DNA of 64,000 bases from Clostridiaceae bacterium (GTDB lineage: Bacteria; Bacillota; Clostridia; Oscillospirales; Acutalibacteraceae). The notes beneath the pieces are model-generated. The model made no database searches. It saw only the letters and a list, made by a program, of their open reading frames with translations, and was not told the DNA's origin. Below are positions 1-8,872 of the stretch, in pieces. Within the stretch, counting starts at the first letter, position 1. Each line of letters opens with the position of its first letter. The DNA lies in the NCBI GenBank assembly GCA_016295355.1, contig JAEDLK010000004.1:5365-69364 (forward strand). The letters run 5' to 3'. Position numbers and translations under genes: made by a program.

Positions 1-1
1 G

Positions 2-1609
2 TCGAACAGCTTGTGGATTTGTGTGGCCATGATTGCGGTGGCGCTGAGCATGATGGCCGGCGGTATCGGCGGTGCGTATTTCGGGGCGAAAGCGTCAGTC
101 TATTTTGCCTCGGATATTCGGCGAGATGTTTACCGCCGAATTCAGCGGTTTTCGTTCCGCAATATTGACCGATTTTCGACCGGCTCTTTGATTACCCGGG
201 TGACCAACGATGTGACCCAACTGCAAAACTTTGTGAATATGCTGTTGCGTATGGCTCTGCGGTCGCCGGGTATGATGATCGGTGCCATTATTATGTCGGT
301 TTCTTTGCAACCCAAGCTGTCGGTTGTGTTCACGGTTTCGGTGCCCCTGATGATGGCAGGCATTGGCTTGCTCATTTCAGTGGGCTTTCCCCGATTTCAA
401 AAGATGCAAAGCAGTATTGATGGGTTGAACACCACCGTGCAGGAGAACATTTCCAACACCCGTGTGATAAAGTCCTTTTTGCGGGAGGATTTTGAGAATC
501 AAAAATTTGCTCGGGCCAACGCCGCTTTGAAAAGAGCTGGACTGCGTGCTATGCGGGTGGTTGTTTTCATGCAACCGCTGTCCTGTTTGTTAATGAATTT
601 GACCACCGTGACGGTCATTTGGATCGGCAGCCGTATGGTGATGGGCGGCGGTATGCCGGTTGGCGATTTATCGGCCTTTGTGACATATGTAACGCAAATT
701 CTGATGTCGTTGATGATGCTTACCATGCTGTTCATCAGCTCCTCCCGTGCGTTGGCCTCAGCTAAGCGTATCAGAGAGGTGCTCGACGAAGAAATCGATA
801 TTTCGGATGAAACGGCCGCTTTCCCCGATAAGCAGGTCAAAGAGGGCCGTGTGGAGTTCCGCCATGTGACTATGCGTTACTATGCCAACAGTGCCGATCC
901 GGTGCTCAATGATATCAACCTTTGCATTGAGCCGGGCAGTACGGTGGGGATTATCGGGTCAACCGGTTGCGGAAAAACCACGCTGGTGACCTTGATTCCC
1001 CGGCTGTATGATACCGACGAAGGACAAGTACTGGTAGACGGCGTGGATGTACGGGATTATTCGCTGTATCATTTGCGTGAAGGTGTCGGCATGGTGCTGC
1101 AGAAAAATGTGTTATTCTCCGGCAGTATCGAGGATAATTTGTTGTGGGGCGATGAGCAGGCCGACGAGGATTCGGTTCGTCGGGCGGCTGATTTGGCCCA
1201 GGCCGACGGATTCATTAACACCTTTGCGGATGGGTATCAAACCATGCTTTCGCAAGGGGGCAGTAATGTGTCGGGCGGACAAAAGCAACGCCTTTGCATA
1301 GCCCGTGCCTTGTTAAAGAAACCGAAAATTCTCATTTTAGACGACTCGACCAGTGCGGTTGATACGGCAACCGAGGCGAAAATCCGTAAGGCCCTTTCCC
1401 ATGAATTAAAGGACTCCACCAAGATTATCATTGCTCAAAGAATCGGCTCGGTGATGGAAGCCGACCAAATTGTGGTGATGAACGAGGGAACCGTCACAGG
1501 TATCGGCACGCACGAATATTTGCTCGCTAACAACGAAGAGTACCGTGAGATTTATGAATCTCAAATCAAAACCGAGGAAAGGGGGCAGAACAATGGCCAG
1601 GAGTCTTGA
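2..1609 (+). CDS. ABC exporter, half-transporter A (5' end missing)
   Basis: The reading frame is open to the window edge, so the true start lies upstream; about 535 residues are visible where the family usually has 570-600. The N-terminal half is a type I exporter membrane domain with several hydrophobic segments. The C-terminal half is a nucleotide-binding domain with Walker A GSTGCGKTT, signature VSGGQ and Walker B ending LILDDSTSAVD. The usual catalytic Glu after Walker B is Asp here. The next gene encodes a second half-transporter with a canonical Glu but an LSQGQ signature. This is the pattern of heterodimeric exporters of the BmrCD/TM287-288 kind, in which one composite ATP site is degenerate. 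The substrate (drug, lipid or peptide) cannot be told from sequence. Confidence 0.9.
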   Translation, partial: SNSLWICVAMIAVALSMMAGGIGGAYFGAKASVYFASDIRRDVYRRIQRFSFRNIDRFSTGSLITRVTNDVTQLQNFVNMLLRMALRSPGMMIGAIIMSVSLQPKLSVVFTVSVPLMMAGIGLLISVGFPRFQKMQSSIDGLNTTVQENISNTRVIKSFLREDFENQKFARANAALKRAGLRAMRVVVFMQPLSCLLMNLTTVTVIWIGSRMVMGGGMPVGDLSAFVTYVTQILMSLMMLTMLFISSSRALASAKRIREVLDEEIDISDETAAFPDKQVKEGRVEFRHVTMRYYANSADPVLNDINLCIEPGSTVGIIGSTGCGKTTLVTLIPRLYDTDEGQVLVDGVDVRDYSLYHLREGVGMVLQKNVLFSGSIEDNLLWGDEQADEDSVRRAADLAQADGFINTFADGYQTMLSQGGSNVSGGQKQRLCIARALLKKPKILILDDSTSAVDTATEAKIRKALSHELKDSTKIIIAQRIGSVMEADQIVVMNEGTVTGIGTHEYLLANNEEYREIYESQIKTEERGQNNGQES

Positions 1610-3557
1610 AAAACTGCAAATGCAATATGCCGCCGTTGCACCCGCTAAACCGGGCATGATGGGCGGAGGCCCTCAACGCTTCGGAATGCGCGGAGCCAAG
1701 GGCAAACCAAAAAATACCGGTGCCACAATCAAACGGTTGCTGACCTATATCGGACGCTTTAAGGGTCGACTAATCTCGGTGCTGTTTTGTATGATTGTCA
1801 GCACGGTTGCTTCCTTATGCGGGTCATATCTGTTGGCTCCCATCATTGACCGTATCACCCTGGCGGTCAAGCCGGATGCCGTCATCAGTATGAGTGCGAC
1901 CGAACGCTTGGCTGACAGTGTGATCGAATCGGTGACCCGTTGGCCGATGGTTCATTCCCTTGTGGAGGGCGGCACCTTTACACAGGTATCGGCCTATGTG
2001 TTGGTGGCATTGGCTATTCTTTTACTTGTGTACTTAATCAATGTGGGATTTACCTATTTGCAAAGTCGTCTCATGCTGTCCGTCAGCCAAAACTCCATTG
2101 AGCAGATTCGCTTGGATTTGTTTCGCCGTTTGCAAAAACTGCCGGTTCGGTATTTTGACAGTCATCCTACCGGCGAGGTGATGAGTCGATTTACCAACGA
2201 TGTGGACAACATTGATATGATGCTGAATAACTCGCTTGTGTCGCTTGTGTCGGGCGTCATCACCTTGGTCGGCACCTTTGTGTTTATGGTGACCACCAGT
2301 TGGATTTTAACTCTTGTGACGGTGGCTTTCATTCCGCTGTTCGCCAAGGGCGGAGCACTCATCGGGAAACATAGCTCCCAATACTATGCAGGACAGCAGA
2401 CGGCACTTGGCGCTTTGAATGGATATATCGAGGAAACCGTCAGCGGTCAAAAGGTGATCAATGTCTTTAATCATGAACAGGATTGTGTGGAGGAATTCGG
2501 TGCTTTAAACGACGATTTGCGTCAAAAACAGTTTAAGGCACAGTTCTTCGGTGGTATCATGGGGCCGGTGATGGGCAATATGAGCCAGGTTTCGTATGCT
2601 GTCACGGTCGGACTGGGCGGCGTGTTGATGTGCACCTCCGGCTTTACGCCCGGTGCGTTGACGGTTTTTGCCGGTTATTCGCGCCATTTTTCCCAGCCTA
2701 TCAGCACCATTTCCATGCAAACTTCCACCATTTTCGCTGCCTTGGCCGGTGCCGAACGGGTCTTTAAGGTAATGGACATGGAGCCGGAAACGCCGGATGC
2801 ACCTAATGCTTTGACCGATGAAATCAAGGGCGAAGTCGCTTTCCACGATGTAACCTTCGGCTATGTGCCTGAAAAAACGGTGTTGCATCATATCGACCTA
2901 ACGGCTCATCCCGGACAGAAAATTGCCTTTGTCGGTTCAACGGGAGCCGGCAAAACCACCGTTACCAACCTCTTGAATCGATTTTATGACATTGAAGAGG
3001 GAACCATTACAATAGACGGCCATCCCATAAAGGCCTACAGCCGAGATCATTTGCGTCGAAATATTGCTATGGTTTTGCAGGATACCCATTTGTTTACCGG
3101 TACCATTCGGGAAAACATCCGATATGGCCGGTTGGACGCTACCGATGAGGAAGTCATACAGGCGGCCAAGGTTGCCGGAGCTCATTCTTTTATCATGCGA
3201 TTATCGGACGGCTATGATACCGTGATTGAGGGAGACGGAGCCAATCTATCCCAGGGTCAACGCCAGTTGTTAAATATTGCAAGGGCGGCTGTCAGTAAGG
3301 CACCGATTTTGGTGCTGGACGAGGCAACCAGTTCGGTGGATACCCGTACCGAACGCCATATTGAGCACGGTATGGATCGGTTGATGAATAACCGCACCAC
3401 CTTTGTGATTGCTCACCGCTTATCCACTGTTCGCAATGCCGATATCATTTTGGTGTTGGAGAACGGTGCGGTTTTGGAGCGAGGCAATCACGAGGAGTTG
3501 CTTGCCAAAAAAGGGCGCTATTATGAACTGTATACCGGGGCAGTCGAGTTGGATTGA
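1593..3557 (+). CDS. ABC exporter, half-transporter B
   Basis: A 654-residue half-transporter: a basic N-terminal tail of about 45 residues, a six-helix exporter membrane domain, then a nucleotide-binding domain with Walker A GSTGAGKTT, signature LSQGQ, Walker B ILVLDEATSSVD and a switch His (IAHRLST). I start it at ATG 1593, just after GAGGAAAGGGGG, rather than at a longer upstream candidate. It overlaps the end of half A by 17 bases, so the two are translationally coupled and probably form a heterodimer. Its Walker B Glu would serve the active ATP site, while its LSQGQ would face the degenerate Asp site of partner A. Family assignment is firm; substrate is unknown. Confidence 0.93.
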   Translation: MARSLEKLQMQYAAVAPAKPGMMGGGPQRFGMRGAKGKPKNTGATIKRLLTYIGRFKGRLISVLFCMIVSTVASLCGSYLLAPIIDRITLAVKPDAVISMSATERLADSVIESVTRWPMVHSLVEGGTFTQVSAYVLVALAILLLVYLINVGFTYLQSRLMLSVSQNSIEQIRLDLFRRLQKLPVRYFDSHPTGEVMSRFTNDVDNIDMMLNNSLVSLVSGVITLVGTFVFMVTTSWILTLVTVAFIPLFAKGGALIGKHSSQYYAGQQTALGALNGYIEETVSGQKVINVFNHEQDCVEEFGALNDDLRQKQFKAQFFGGIMGPVMGNMSQVSYAVTVGLGGVLMCTSGFTPGALTVFAGYSRHFSQPISTISMQTSTIFAALAGAERVFKVMDMEPETPDAPNALTDEIKGEVAFHDVTFGYVPEKTVLHHIDLTAHPGQKIAFVGSTGAGKTTVTNLLNRFYDIEEGTITIDGHPIKAYSRDHLRRNIAMVLQDTHLFTGTIRENIRYGRLDATDEEVIQAAKVAGAHSFIMRLSDGYDTVIEGDGANLSQGQRQLLNIARAAVSKAPILVLDEATSSVDTRTERHIEHGMDRLMNNRTTFVIAHRLSTVRNADIILVLENGAVLERGNHEELLAKKGRYYELYTGAVELD

Positions 3558-3823
3558 TTCTGCCGCATAACACGGATTCGGTCTGCCAAGTAAGGGGATG
3601 CTATGAAAAGATTTATTTGGTGTCGGCATGATGGATACGGCCGATTGTCTGTGGGGAACCATGGTCAGTTGTGAGCGATACTTAAACGGTATCGGCCTTG
3701 CAAATAGGCAAGTTGTGTTGGTGCACAGTTTGCTGACGGCGGTGGCGCTGAGCCTTGATTGTTGATATGACCCCTTCGGCCTCTCAAAACAGAAGAAACA
3801 CAAGGCTTATTGCTGCTTACCAA
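3558..3823. other. Intergenic stretch without a supported gene
   Basis: About 270 bases between the exporter operon and the terminator of the convergent GH3 gene. The longest plus-strand reading frame with an ATG (from 3628, 44 codons) has no good ribosome binding site and no recognisable product. The longer minus-strand frame over this region runs into the exporter gene and looks like a shadow. It may be decayed sequence. Confidence 0.4.
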
Positions 3824-3852
3824 AACGCCTCTGACGGACAGTCAGAGGCGTT
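3824..3852. terminator. Terminator between convergent exporter and GH3 genes
   Basis: A perfect 12-bp stem (AACGCCTCTGAC with GTCAGAGGCGTT) closes a 5-base loop. On the minus strand the stem is followed by TTTT, so it best serves the GH3 gene ending at 3885. Confidence 0.8.
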
Positions 3853-3884
3853 GTTATCTAAAGTAACGGCCGGTTTTGCGGTGT

Positions 3885-6542
3885 TCAAGATTCTTTGATA
3901 AGGCGTAACCAGTTGAGGTTAATGCCCTGGTCTCGTTCTTGGGTTGTGATCAAAATTTTTAAGGTGTGCAAGCCTTCTTTGATGGCCACACCGGGCAAGG
4001 TCAGCGTGATCCAGTTTTGATACGCTTCTTTGACGGTCTGGTCGGGATCTGCATCGGGCAAATGGCATTCACCGACCTTAATATCATCCACAAACACTTC
4101 CAAATAAGAGGTGTTGTAGGGCGATGCGGCACGAATTTGCAGTGTGTACTGTCCGTCCTGTTCGTTTGATACATCGTAGAGAACAAAGGCGTCATGACCG
4201 CCGTTATCCTTGCCGAGCGCGCACAGGTTGGTACCGCCGTCCGTGTCCTGGCAGGCTTCTTCACCGCAGCCGGTTGAGGAAACCGCCGTCAAATTTACAG
4301 CCTTGATCAAGGTGTCGTCCTGCAAATGAACAGTGCGTCCCATATCACCGTTCCTAAACCGCATGGTTTTGGTAACGGCCCACAAAATCGGCTCGACATT
4401 TCGCTCTATATCGGCTCTGGTCAGCGTGCCGAGGCGAACCTTTTCGGCGGTGAGATCCAGCTCTTCGGGGTATCCGTAGGGCATTTTGATGTTGTTGCCG
4501 GCTGAAATCTCACGCCAATGCCGTGACGGTACACGCCAATCGGTCATTACAGCGCCTTCAAAGCCCCACTCATCTCTTAAAACGCCCTGTAACAGATTAT
4601 GGTTTTCGCAGGGGCGCAGGCCATTGACTAAGTTGTAAGAGGTCATAACAAAGGCCGGTTCGCCCTCCTTGACGGCGATTTCAAAACCCTTTAGATAAAT
4701 TTCGCGAAAAGCCCGTTCACTTAATAGGCTGTCGCTGTAATAGCGGTTTGTCTCCTTGTTGTTACAGCAAAGATGCTTGATTGTGGCCAGCATACCGCTT
4801 TTTTGTACACCGCGCACATAAGCGGCGGCCGCCTTGCCGGAAATCAGCGGATCTTCCGAAAAATACTCAAAGTTTCGTCCGCAAAGTGGGTTGCGGTGGA
4901 TGTTCAAGCCCGGCGCCAACAGAATATCAACACCGATGGCCAGTCCTTCTCGGCCGATGAGATAGCCGGTCTTTTCCCAAACAGCTTCATCCCATGAGCT
5001 TGCCAATAACGAGGCACAGGGGAAACAGGTGGTGGGAGTACTGCGACGAATCCCGTTCGGACCGTCGCTTGTCTGTGCGTTGGGAACGCCGTATCGACGA
5101 AGATTGCCGATGCCGGCTGTGCCACGGGGGATGGACGGCGGTTGGGCCGAGGACAAATCAATCAGCTCCCGGTCAGTCAACTGACTCATGAAGTCCTGCA
5201 TGGTGGCCTTGCCGCTCGTCACATCCTGCAACATAATCGGTTCTGTGAAGGCGGTCTTTACCTTTGCTGCAGCCGGCTTTTCAACCGGTGTCAGGCAGTA
5301 GGGGACGGTTTTGTCTACATCGCTCAAACGGCGGTCAAGGGAAGCAGACAGTTTAAGGCCGCATTCCTTCACAACGGTCAGTTCTTCTACGGTGTATTGA
5401 CCGCAGTCGGTGATGTCCCGCACATTCTTGCCCACAAAAATTCGGTAGCTGCCCGGCTCCAGTACATAACAGCCGATGTGGCCGGTGGCGTTTTCGTCAT
5501 CAAAGCAGGCCAGTGCCGTTTTTTTGAAAGATAGGGTCACGATTTGCGCTTCGCCCGGTTGCAGTTCGTGTGTCTTGGCGAAGCTCACAAGGCATAGGGA
5601 AGGCTTAAAGAGCCTTCCGTTCGGAGCGGAGGCGTAAACCTGCACAATTTCCCGACCCGCAAAGTGGCCGGTGTTTTTGACGGTTATTTGCACCGTTAAG
5701 TCGGTTGCGCTTTCAAATAAGTCCGGCGTTGACCAGGTAAAATCGGTGTAATTGAGCCCGTAGCCGAATGGGAATACAACCCTCTCCTTGGCCTCTTTGA
5801 AGGTTTCAAAATAGCGATATCCGACGAACAGATCATCCTCATAACGAATGTGGCGATCGGATTCCGTAAAGCTGACGGTCGAGGGATAGTCCTCGCAATC
5901 GGCCCAGGTATCGGTCAGGCGTCCGCTCGGATAAGCGTCGCCGCACAATAGGTCGGCGCAGGCGTCGCCTCCCTCCATACCGGGGTACCAAATGACCATA
6001 ACGGCGGCAATCTTTGTGCAGTGGTCTAAAAAGGATAGGTCGGTGACGGCGGGTACATTTAACAAAATGATGATATGCCGAATGGAATCACAGACCTCTA
6101 ATCTTTTTAGCAGAGCTTTTTCGTCGTCCGATAAATAAAAGGAGCGGTCGGCATTTTGTGAGGGGCTTTTCGGACGGTCACTGCCTTCCTCAGAGAAACG
6201 GCCGATGGTGTAAACGACGGTTTCAGCTTCTATTCCGATGTCGTTGAGCACCTGGTCGGTGTAGGCTTCGGGAGAGCCGTCCATTTGCATGGCGGTTTTT
6301 GATAGCTTAATCTTTCCCAGTTCTTCCTTCTTTTTTAATCCGTCGGCTACGGTACGGGTGTAGGCTGTTTTCACAAACGCACTGCCGCCGCCGGTGCAAT
6401 AGGTATTAAAGCAGGCGCGACCGATGGGTGCGATCGATAAACCGATAGACAACGGCAGTATGCCGTCGTTTTTGAGTAATACCATACCGTCACGGGTTAA
6501 CTGTCTGACCTCTTCGGGATTGGTGCTGAAGGTTTGATTCAT
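3885..6542 (-). CDS. Glycoside hydrolase family 3 beta-glucosidase-type enzyme, permuted domains
   Basis: An 885-residue enzyme hydrolysing beta-linked glycosides, no signal peptide, so probably cytoplasmic. Domain order is permuted relative to most GH3 enzymes. The alpha/beta domain with the probable acid/base Glu (SEEGSDR, about residue 118) comes first, then an FnIII-like domain (about 255-340). The catalytic TIM barrel follows (SDGPNG, KHLCCNN, and nucleophile Asp in MTDW near 665). The last 110 residues resemble a CBM6-type beta-sandwich (LEVFVDD, EGLHTLKI, NLNWLRL). The same permutation is known from Ruminococcus albus and Butyrivibrio beta-glucosidases. The divergent AraC regulator starting at 6674 is its likely controller. 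The exact substrate is not determinable. Confidence 0.92.
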   Translation of the reverse strand: MNQTFSTNPEEVRQLTRDGMVLLKNDGILPLSIGLSIAPIGRACFNTYCTGGGSAFVKTAYTRTVADGLKKKEELGKIKLSKTAMQMDGSPEAYTDQVLNDIGIEAETVVYTIGRFSEEGSDRPKSPSQNADRSFYLSDDEKALLKRLEVCDSIRHIIILLNVPAVTDLSFLDHCTKIAAVMVIWYPGMEGGDACADLLCGDAYPSGRLTDTWADCEDYPSTVSFTESDRHIRYEDDLFVGYRYFETFKEAKERVVFPFGYGLNYTDFTWSTPDLFESATDLTVQITVKNTGHFAGREIVQVYASAPNGRLFKPSLCLVSFAKTHELQPGEAQIVTLSFKKTALACFDDENATGHIGCYVLEPGSYRIFVGKNVRDITDCGQYTVEELTVVKECGLKLSASLDRRLSDVDKTVPYCLTPVEKPAAAKVKTAFTEPIMLQDVTSGKATMQDFMSQLTDRELIDLSSAQPPSIPRGTAGIGNLRRYGVPNAQTSDGPNGIRRSTPTTCFPCASLLASSWDEAVWEKTGYLIGREGLAIGVDILLAPGLNIHRNPLCGRNFEYFSEDPLISGKAAAAYVRGVQKSGMLATIKHLCCNNKETNRYYSDSLLSERAFREIYLKGFEIAVKEGEPAFVMTSYNLVNGLRPCENHNLLQGVLRDEWGFEGAVMTDWRVPSRHWREISAGNNIKMPYGYPEELDLTAEKVRLGTLTRADIERNVEPILWAVTKTMRFRNGDMGRTVHLQDDTLIKAVNLTAVSSTGCGEEACQDTDGGTNLCALGKDNGGHDAFVLYDVSNEQDGQYTLQIRAASPYNTSYLEVFVDDIKVGECHLPDADPDQTVKEAYQNWITLTLPGVAIKEGLHTLKILITTQERDQGINLNWLRLIKES

Positions 6543-6569
6543 AGAATGACCGCCTTTCTGTTCGGCAAT

Positions 6570-6598
6570 TTGACAAGCCGTTGTTACACTGTTATAAT
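6570..6598 (+). promoter_or_regulatory. Consensus sigma-A promoter for the AraC regulator
   Basis: TTGACA (6570-6575), 17-base spacer, TATAAT (6593-6598). Transcription would start near 6605, which excludes the TTG at 6581 as a start codon and favours ATG 6674. The roughly 70-base leader holds an imperfect inverted repeat, TTGAGATT with ATTCTCAA. No equally good promoter is visible for the divergent GH3 gene, as expected if that one needs activation. Confidence 0.85.
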
Positions 6599-6673
6599 AC
6601 TCTTAAATTTCTTTGTATTCTTATTGAGATTCAGCATAAAATTCTCAAATATTGTGGCTTTGGGGTAAAAAGC

Positions 6674-7480
6674 ATGAACGATGTTAGCTATGAATGGGCA
6701 CGGGATAAAGGCAATATCTTCTTTTCCAAGGGCAGAAATGGTTCTGTCAGGTTGCATTTTCATCAAAGTATCGAAATTCTGTACGTCAGCGAGGGCTGCA
6801 TGGATCTAACGGTTAATGCCGAGTCATTCTGTGTTAAGCCTGATGAGATGGTGTTTCTTGACCGTTACGATTATCACATGATTCAAAAGGATCAACACTA
6901 CACCAAATATACCTTGATTTTTCCGCCGGATTGCATTGGTGAAACCGAGCCGGAGGGCGGGTATGCTTTACCGTTGATTTTAAGGGATACCGACTATAAC
7001 CGTCAACAGATTAAGCCGCTGCTGGACGGCTTTTTTGAAACGAAAGACAACAGCACACCGTTGATTTCCCGCAGCTACGCCGGATTGATTTTGGGAAAGC
7101 TGACGGCTTATTACGGTGCCGACAAGGAAAAGGTCTGTCCGGACAGGGCCTTGGTGGCGGAGATTTTGCAATATATCGAGTTGCATTACACAGAATCTGT
7201 GACGCTGGATTCGCTGTCAAAGCAGTTTGGCTACAGCAAGTATTATCTGTCCCGTTTGTTTAATGAACGGGTGACCGACAGCTTGTGCAATTATGTGCAT
7301 ATAGTACGCTTGCGTCATTTTGTGGAACAATACCGTAAAAAGCCGGATGGGAAAATCACCGATGTGGCTATGGACTGCGGTTTTCGTTCAATTTCTACCT
7401 TTTACCGTTGTTTTTTCGAGCAGTACGGCGTTCCGCCGAGACGGTATTTCCGGCAGACAAATCAGCAAAAAAACGGCTGA
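6674..7480 (+). CDS. AraC-family transcriptional regulator
   Basis: A 268-residue DNA-binding regulator. The N-terminal half is cupin-like (HFHQSIEILYV, then VKPDEMVFLDRYDYHMI) and should bind a sugar effector. The C-terminal 100 residues carry two helix-turn-helix units (SLDSL-type KQFGYSKYYLSRLF and TDVAMDCGFRSISTFYRCF) ending in the usual PPRRYF. It is divergent from the GH3 gene with 131 bases between, so it probably activates that gene in response to a plant or host glycan product. Start chosen because the promoter's predicted transcription start lies downstream of the alternative TTG. Confidence 0.9.
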   Translation: MNDVSYEWARDKGNIFFSKGRNGSVRLHFHQSIEILYVSEGCMDLTVNAESFCVKPDEMVFLDRYDYHMIQKDQHYTKYTLIFPPDCIGETEPEGGYALPLILRDTDYNRQQIKPLLDGFFETKDNSTPLISRSYAGLILGKLTAYYGADKEKVCPDRALVAEILQYIELHYTESVTLDSLSKQFGYSKYYLSRLFNERVTDSLCNYVHIVRLRHFVEQYRKKPDGKITDVAMDCGFRSISTFYRCFFEQYGVPPRRYFRQTNQQKNG

Positions 7481-7498
7481 TCACATCAGCCGTTTTTT
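7468..7498. terminator. Bidirectional terminator
   Basis: A 13-bp stem (AAAAAACGGCTGA with TCAGCCGTTTTTT) with a 5-base loop includes the AraC stop codon. It has a T-run on both strands, serving the convergent AraC and YgjV-like genes. Confidence 0.93.
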
Positions 7499-7501
7499 GG
7501 G

Positions 7502-8053
7502 TCATTCGGTCTCTTTCTTTTTGGTGCGCAAAGCGGGAAGGACATACAGTCGGAATAGTGCCACCAGAATGGAGCAGAGTGTAAAGACCTCGCAGGCCAT
7601 ACCGGCTATTGATCCGACAGAAAAATTGTAAATCAGCCAGCTTGTTGAGGTAAATAAAATGATGATGCGTAAAATCTTTGTGTTTTCTAAGCCGTAGGCA
7701 ATGGTGGAAAGGATTTTTGAAACTATGATCAAAATGGTTTTATATCCGGACCAAGACACAAGTCCGCCTGCAATAAAAATTAGGCAGAAAATAATTTGTG
7801 TCTTTCGTGTGCTTTTGCCTTTTTTGACCTGTGCGGCAAACAGTTGATTGCGAACACAACCGATGATGTTCATGGTCATGCCGGTGTAAGCGCCTAAAAG
7901 CAAGTATTGAATAGCGAATAAGAATTCGTTTCCGTTACGAAACAGCATGATTTTACCGTGTGTCCGGCATTGGAAGGAAATAACACTGGAAAGGATGCCC
8001 AAAACACCCAGTCCCTGCACCAGTATATCAAACCAGGGAAGATTCGATAGCAT
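7502..8053 (-). CDS. YgjV-like integral membrane protein
   Basis: A 183-residue protein with five or six hydrophobic segments and short polar loops. The segment from ISFQCRTHGKIMLFR through NEFLFAIQYLLLGAYTGM to NIIGCVRN is the hallmark of the Imp-YgjV family of small inner-membrane proteins, whose function is unknown. ATG 8053 is preferred to the GTG three codons upstream, because AAGGTGAG lies at a normal distance from the ATG. It is monocistronic, convergent with the AraC gene and divergent from the DeoR gene. Confidence 0.75.
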   Translation of the reverse strand: MLSNLPWFDILVQGLGVLGILSSVISFQCRTHGKIMLFRNGNEFLFAIQYLLLGAYTGMTMNIIGCVRNQLFAAQVKKGKSTRKTQIIFCLIFIAGGLVSWSGYKTILIIVSKILSTIAYGLENTKILRIIILFTSTSWLIYNFSVGSIAGMACEVFTLCSILVALFRLYVLPALRTKKKETE

Positions 8054-8128
8054 TTTTCTCACCTTGCAATTATGATCATTTTATGTTACAGTGACAGTAT
8101 ATCAAACAAACAAAACAAACGCAACAGA

Positions 8129-8164
8129 TGTTCGAAATGTTGAAATAAAACATTTTTTCGAACA
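8129..8164. promoter_or_regulatory. Inverted repeat, probable DeoR operator
   Basis: TGTTCGAAA at 8129-8137 is mirrored by TTTCGAACA at 8156-8164, with TGTT/AACA extending both arms inwards. The right arm ends just before the AAAGGAG of the DeoR gene. GlpR/DeoR-family proteins commonly bind TGTTCG-type repeats at their own promoters, so autoregulation is likely. Confidence 0.6.
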
Positions 8165-8176
8165 AAGGAGACTGAC

Positions 8177-8872
8177 ATGAAGCTGACCGCCCGACAAAAT
8201 GAAATTTTGCAAATATTAAAAGAAAAGGATAGAGTCTGCGTCAATGAACTGAAAGAAAAGCTATTTGTCAGCGATATGACGGTGCGACGCGACCTAAAGG
8301 TTTTGCAGGAGGAACGTCTCATCAAACGGTATCACGGTGGTGCCATTGCCGTGAAAAACCCCCACTTAATGCCAATGACCTTGCGACGGTATTGGCATGA
8401 GAACGAAAAACGGCAACTTGGGAAAATGGCCGAGAAGTATTTGTCGGATGATCAAATGGTGTTTTTGGATAGCTCTTCGACCTGTCTGTATGTGATTCCC
8501 TTTTTAAGGCAGCGTAAAAACATCAGCGTGGTCACCAACTCGGTGACGGTTGCCTTGACCGCCTCGGAAAACGGCATTCCCTGTACGCTGACGGGTGGCA
8601 CTTTTTATGAGCCGGATATGTGCTTAATCGGCGAAGAGACAGTGGCTTATTTATCGACTGTACGACCCGATTTGGCCTTCTTTTCGGCACGGGGCTATGA
8701 TGAAGAACACAAAATTTGCTATGACGACGACCTTCACCAGGTTGCAGTTCGCCGTGCGGTTATTAAGAATGCCGTAATCAATATCTTTATGTTTGATCAT
8801 AGCAAGAAGGGCATTACCGGCCCGTATATCGTTTGTGAACCCGAGAGAATCACAGAATTGATTGTTGTGTAA
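8177..8872 (+). CDS. DeoR/GlpR-family transcriptional regulator
   Basis: A 231-residue repressor-type protein. Residues 1-55 form a winged helix-turn-helix (LTARQNEILQILKEKD, then VSDMTVRRDLKVLQEERLIKRYHGGA). Residues 75-231 form the DeoRC sensor domain, which binds phosphorylated sugars (VFLDSSST, TNSVTVALT, FFSARGYDEEH). AAAGGAG sits seven bases before the ATG. It is not next to a sugar kinase or transporter, so its target is unknown. The inverted repeat just upstream suggests it controls at least itself and perhaps the divergent YgjV-like gene. Confidence 0.9.
   Translation: MKLTARQNEILQILKEKDRVCVNELKEKLFVSDMTVRRDLKVLQEERLIKRYHGGAIAVKNPHLMPMTLRRYWHENEKRQLGKMAEKYLSDDQMVFLDSSSTCLYVIPFLRQRKNISVVTNSVTVALTASENGIPCTLTGGTFYEPDMCLIGEETVAYLSTVRPDLAFFSARGYDEEHKICYDDDLHQVAVRRAVIKNAVINIFMFDHSKKGITGPYIVCEPERITELIVV

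Noticed and set aside
6581..6673. N-terminal extension of the first AraC regulator from TTG 6581
   Set aside because: It would begin inside the consensus promoter, upstream of the predicted transcription start.
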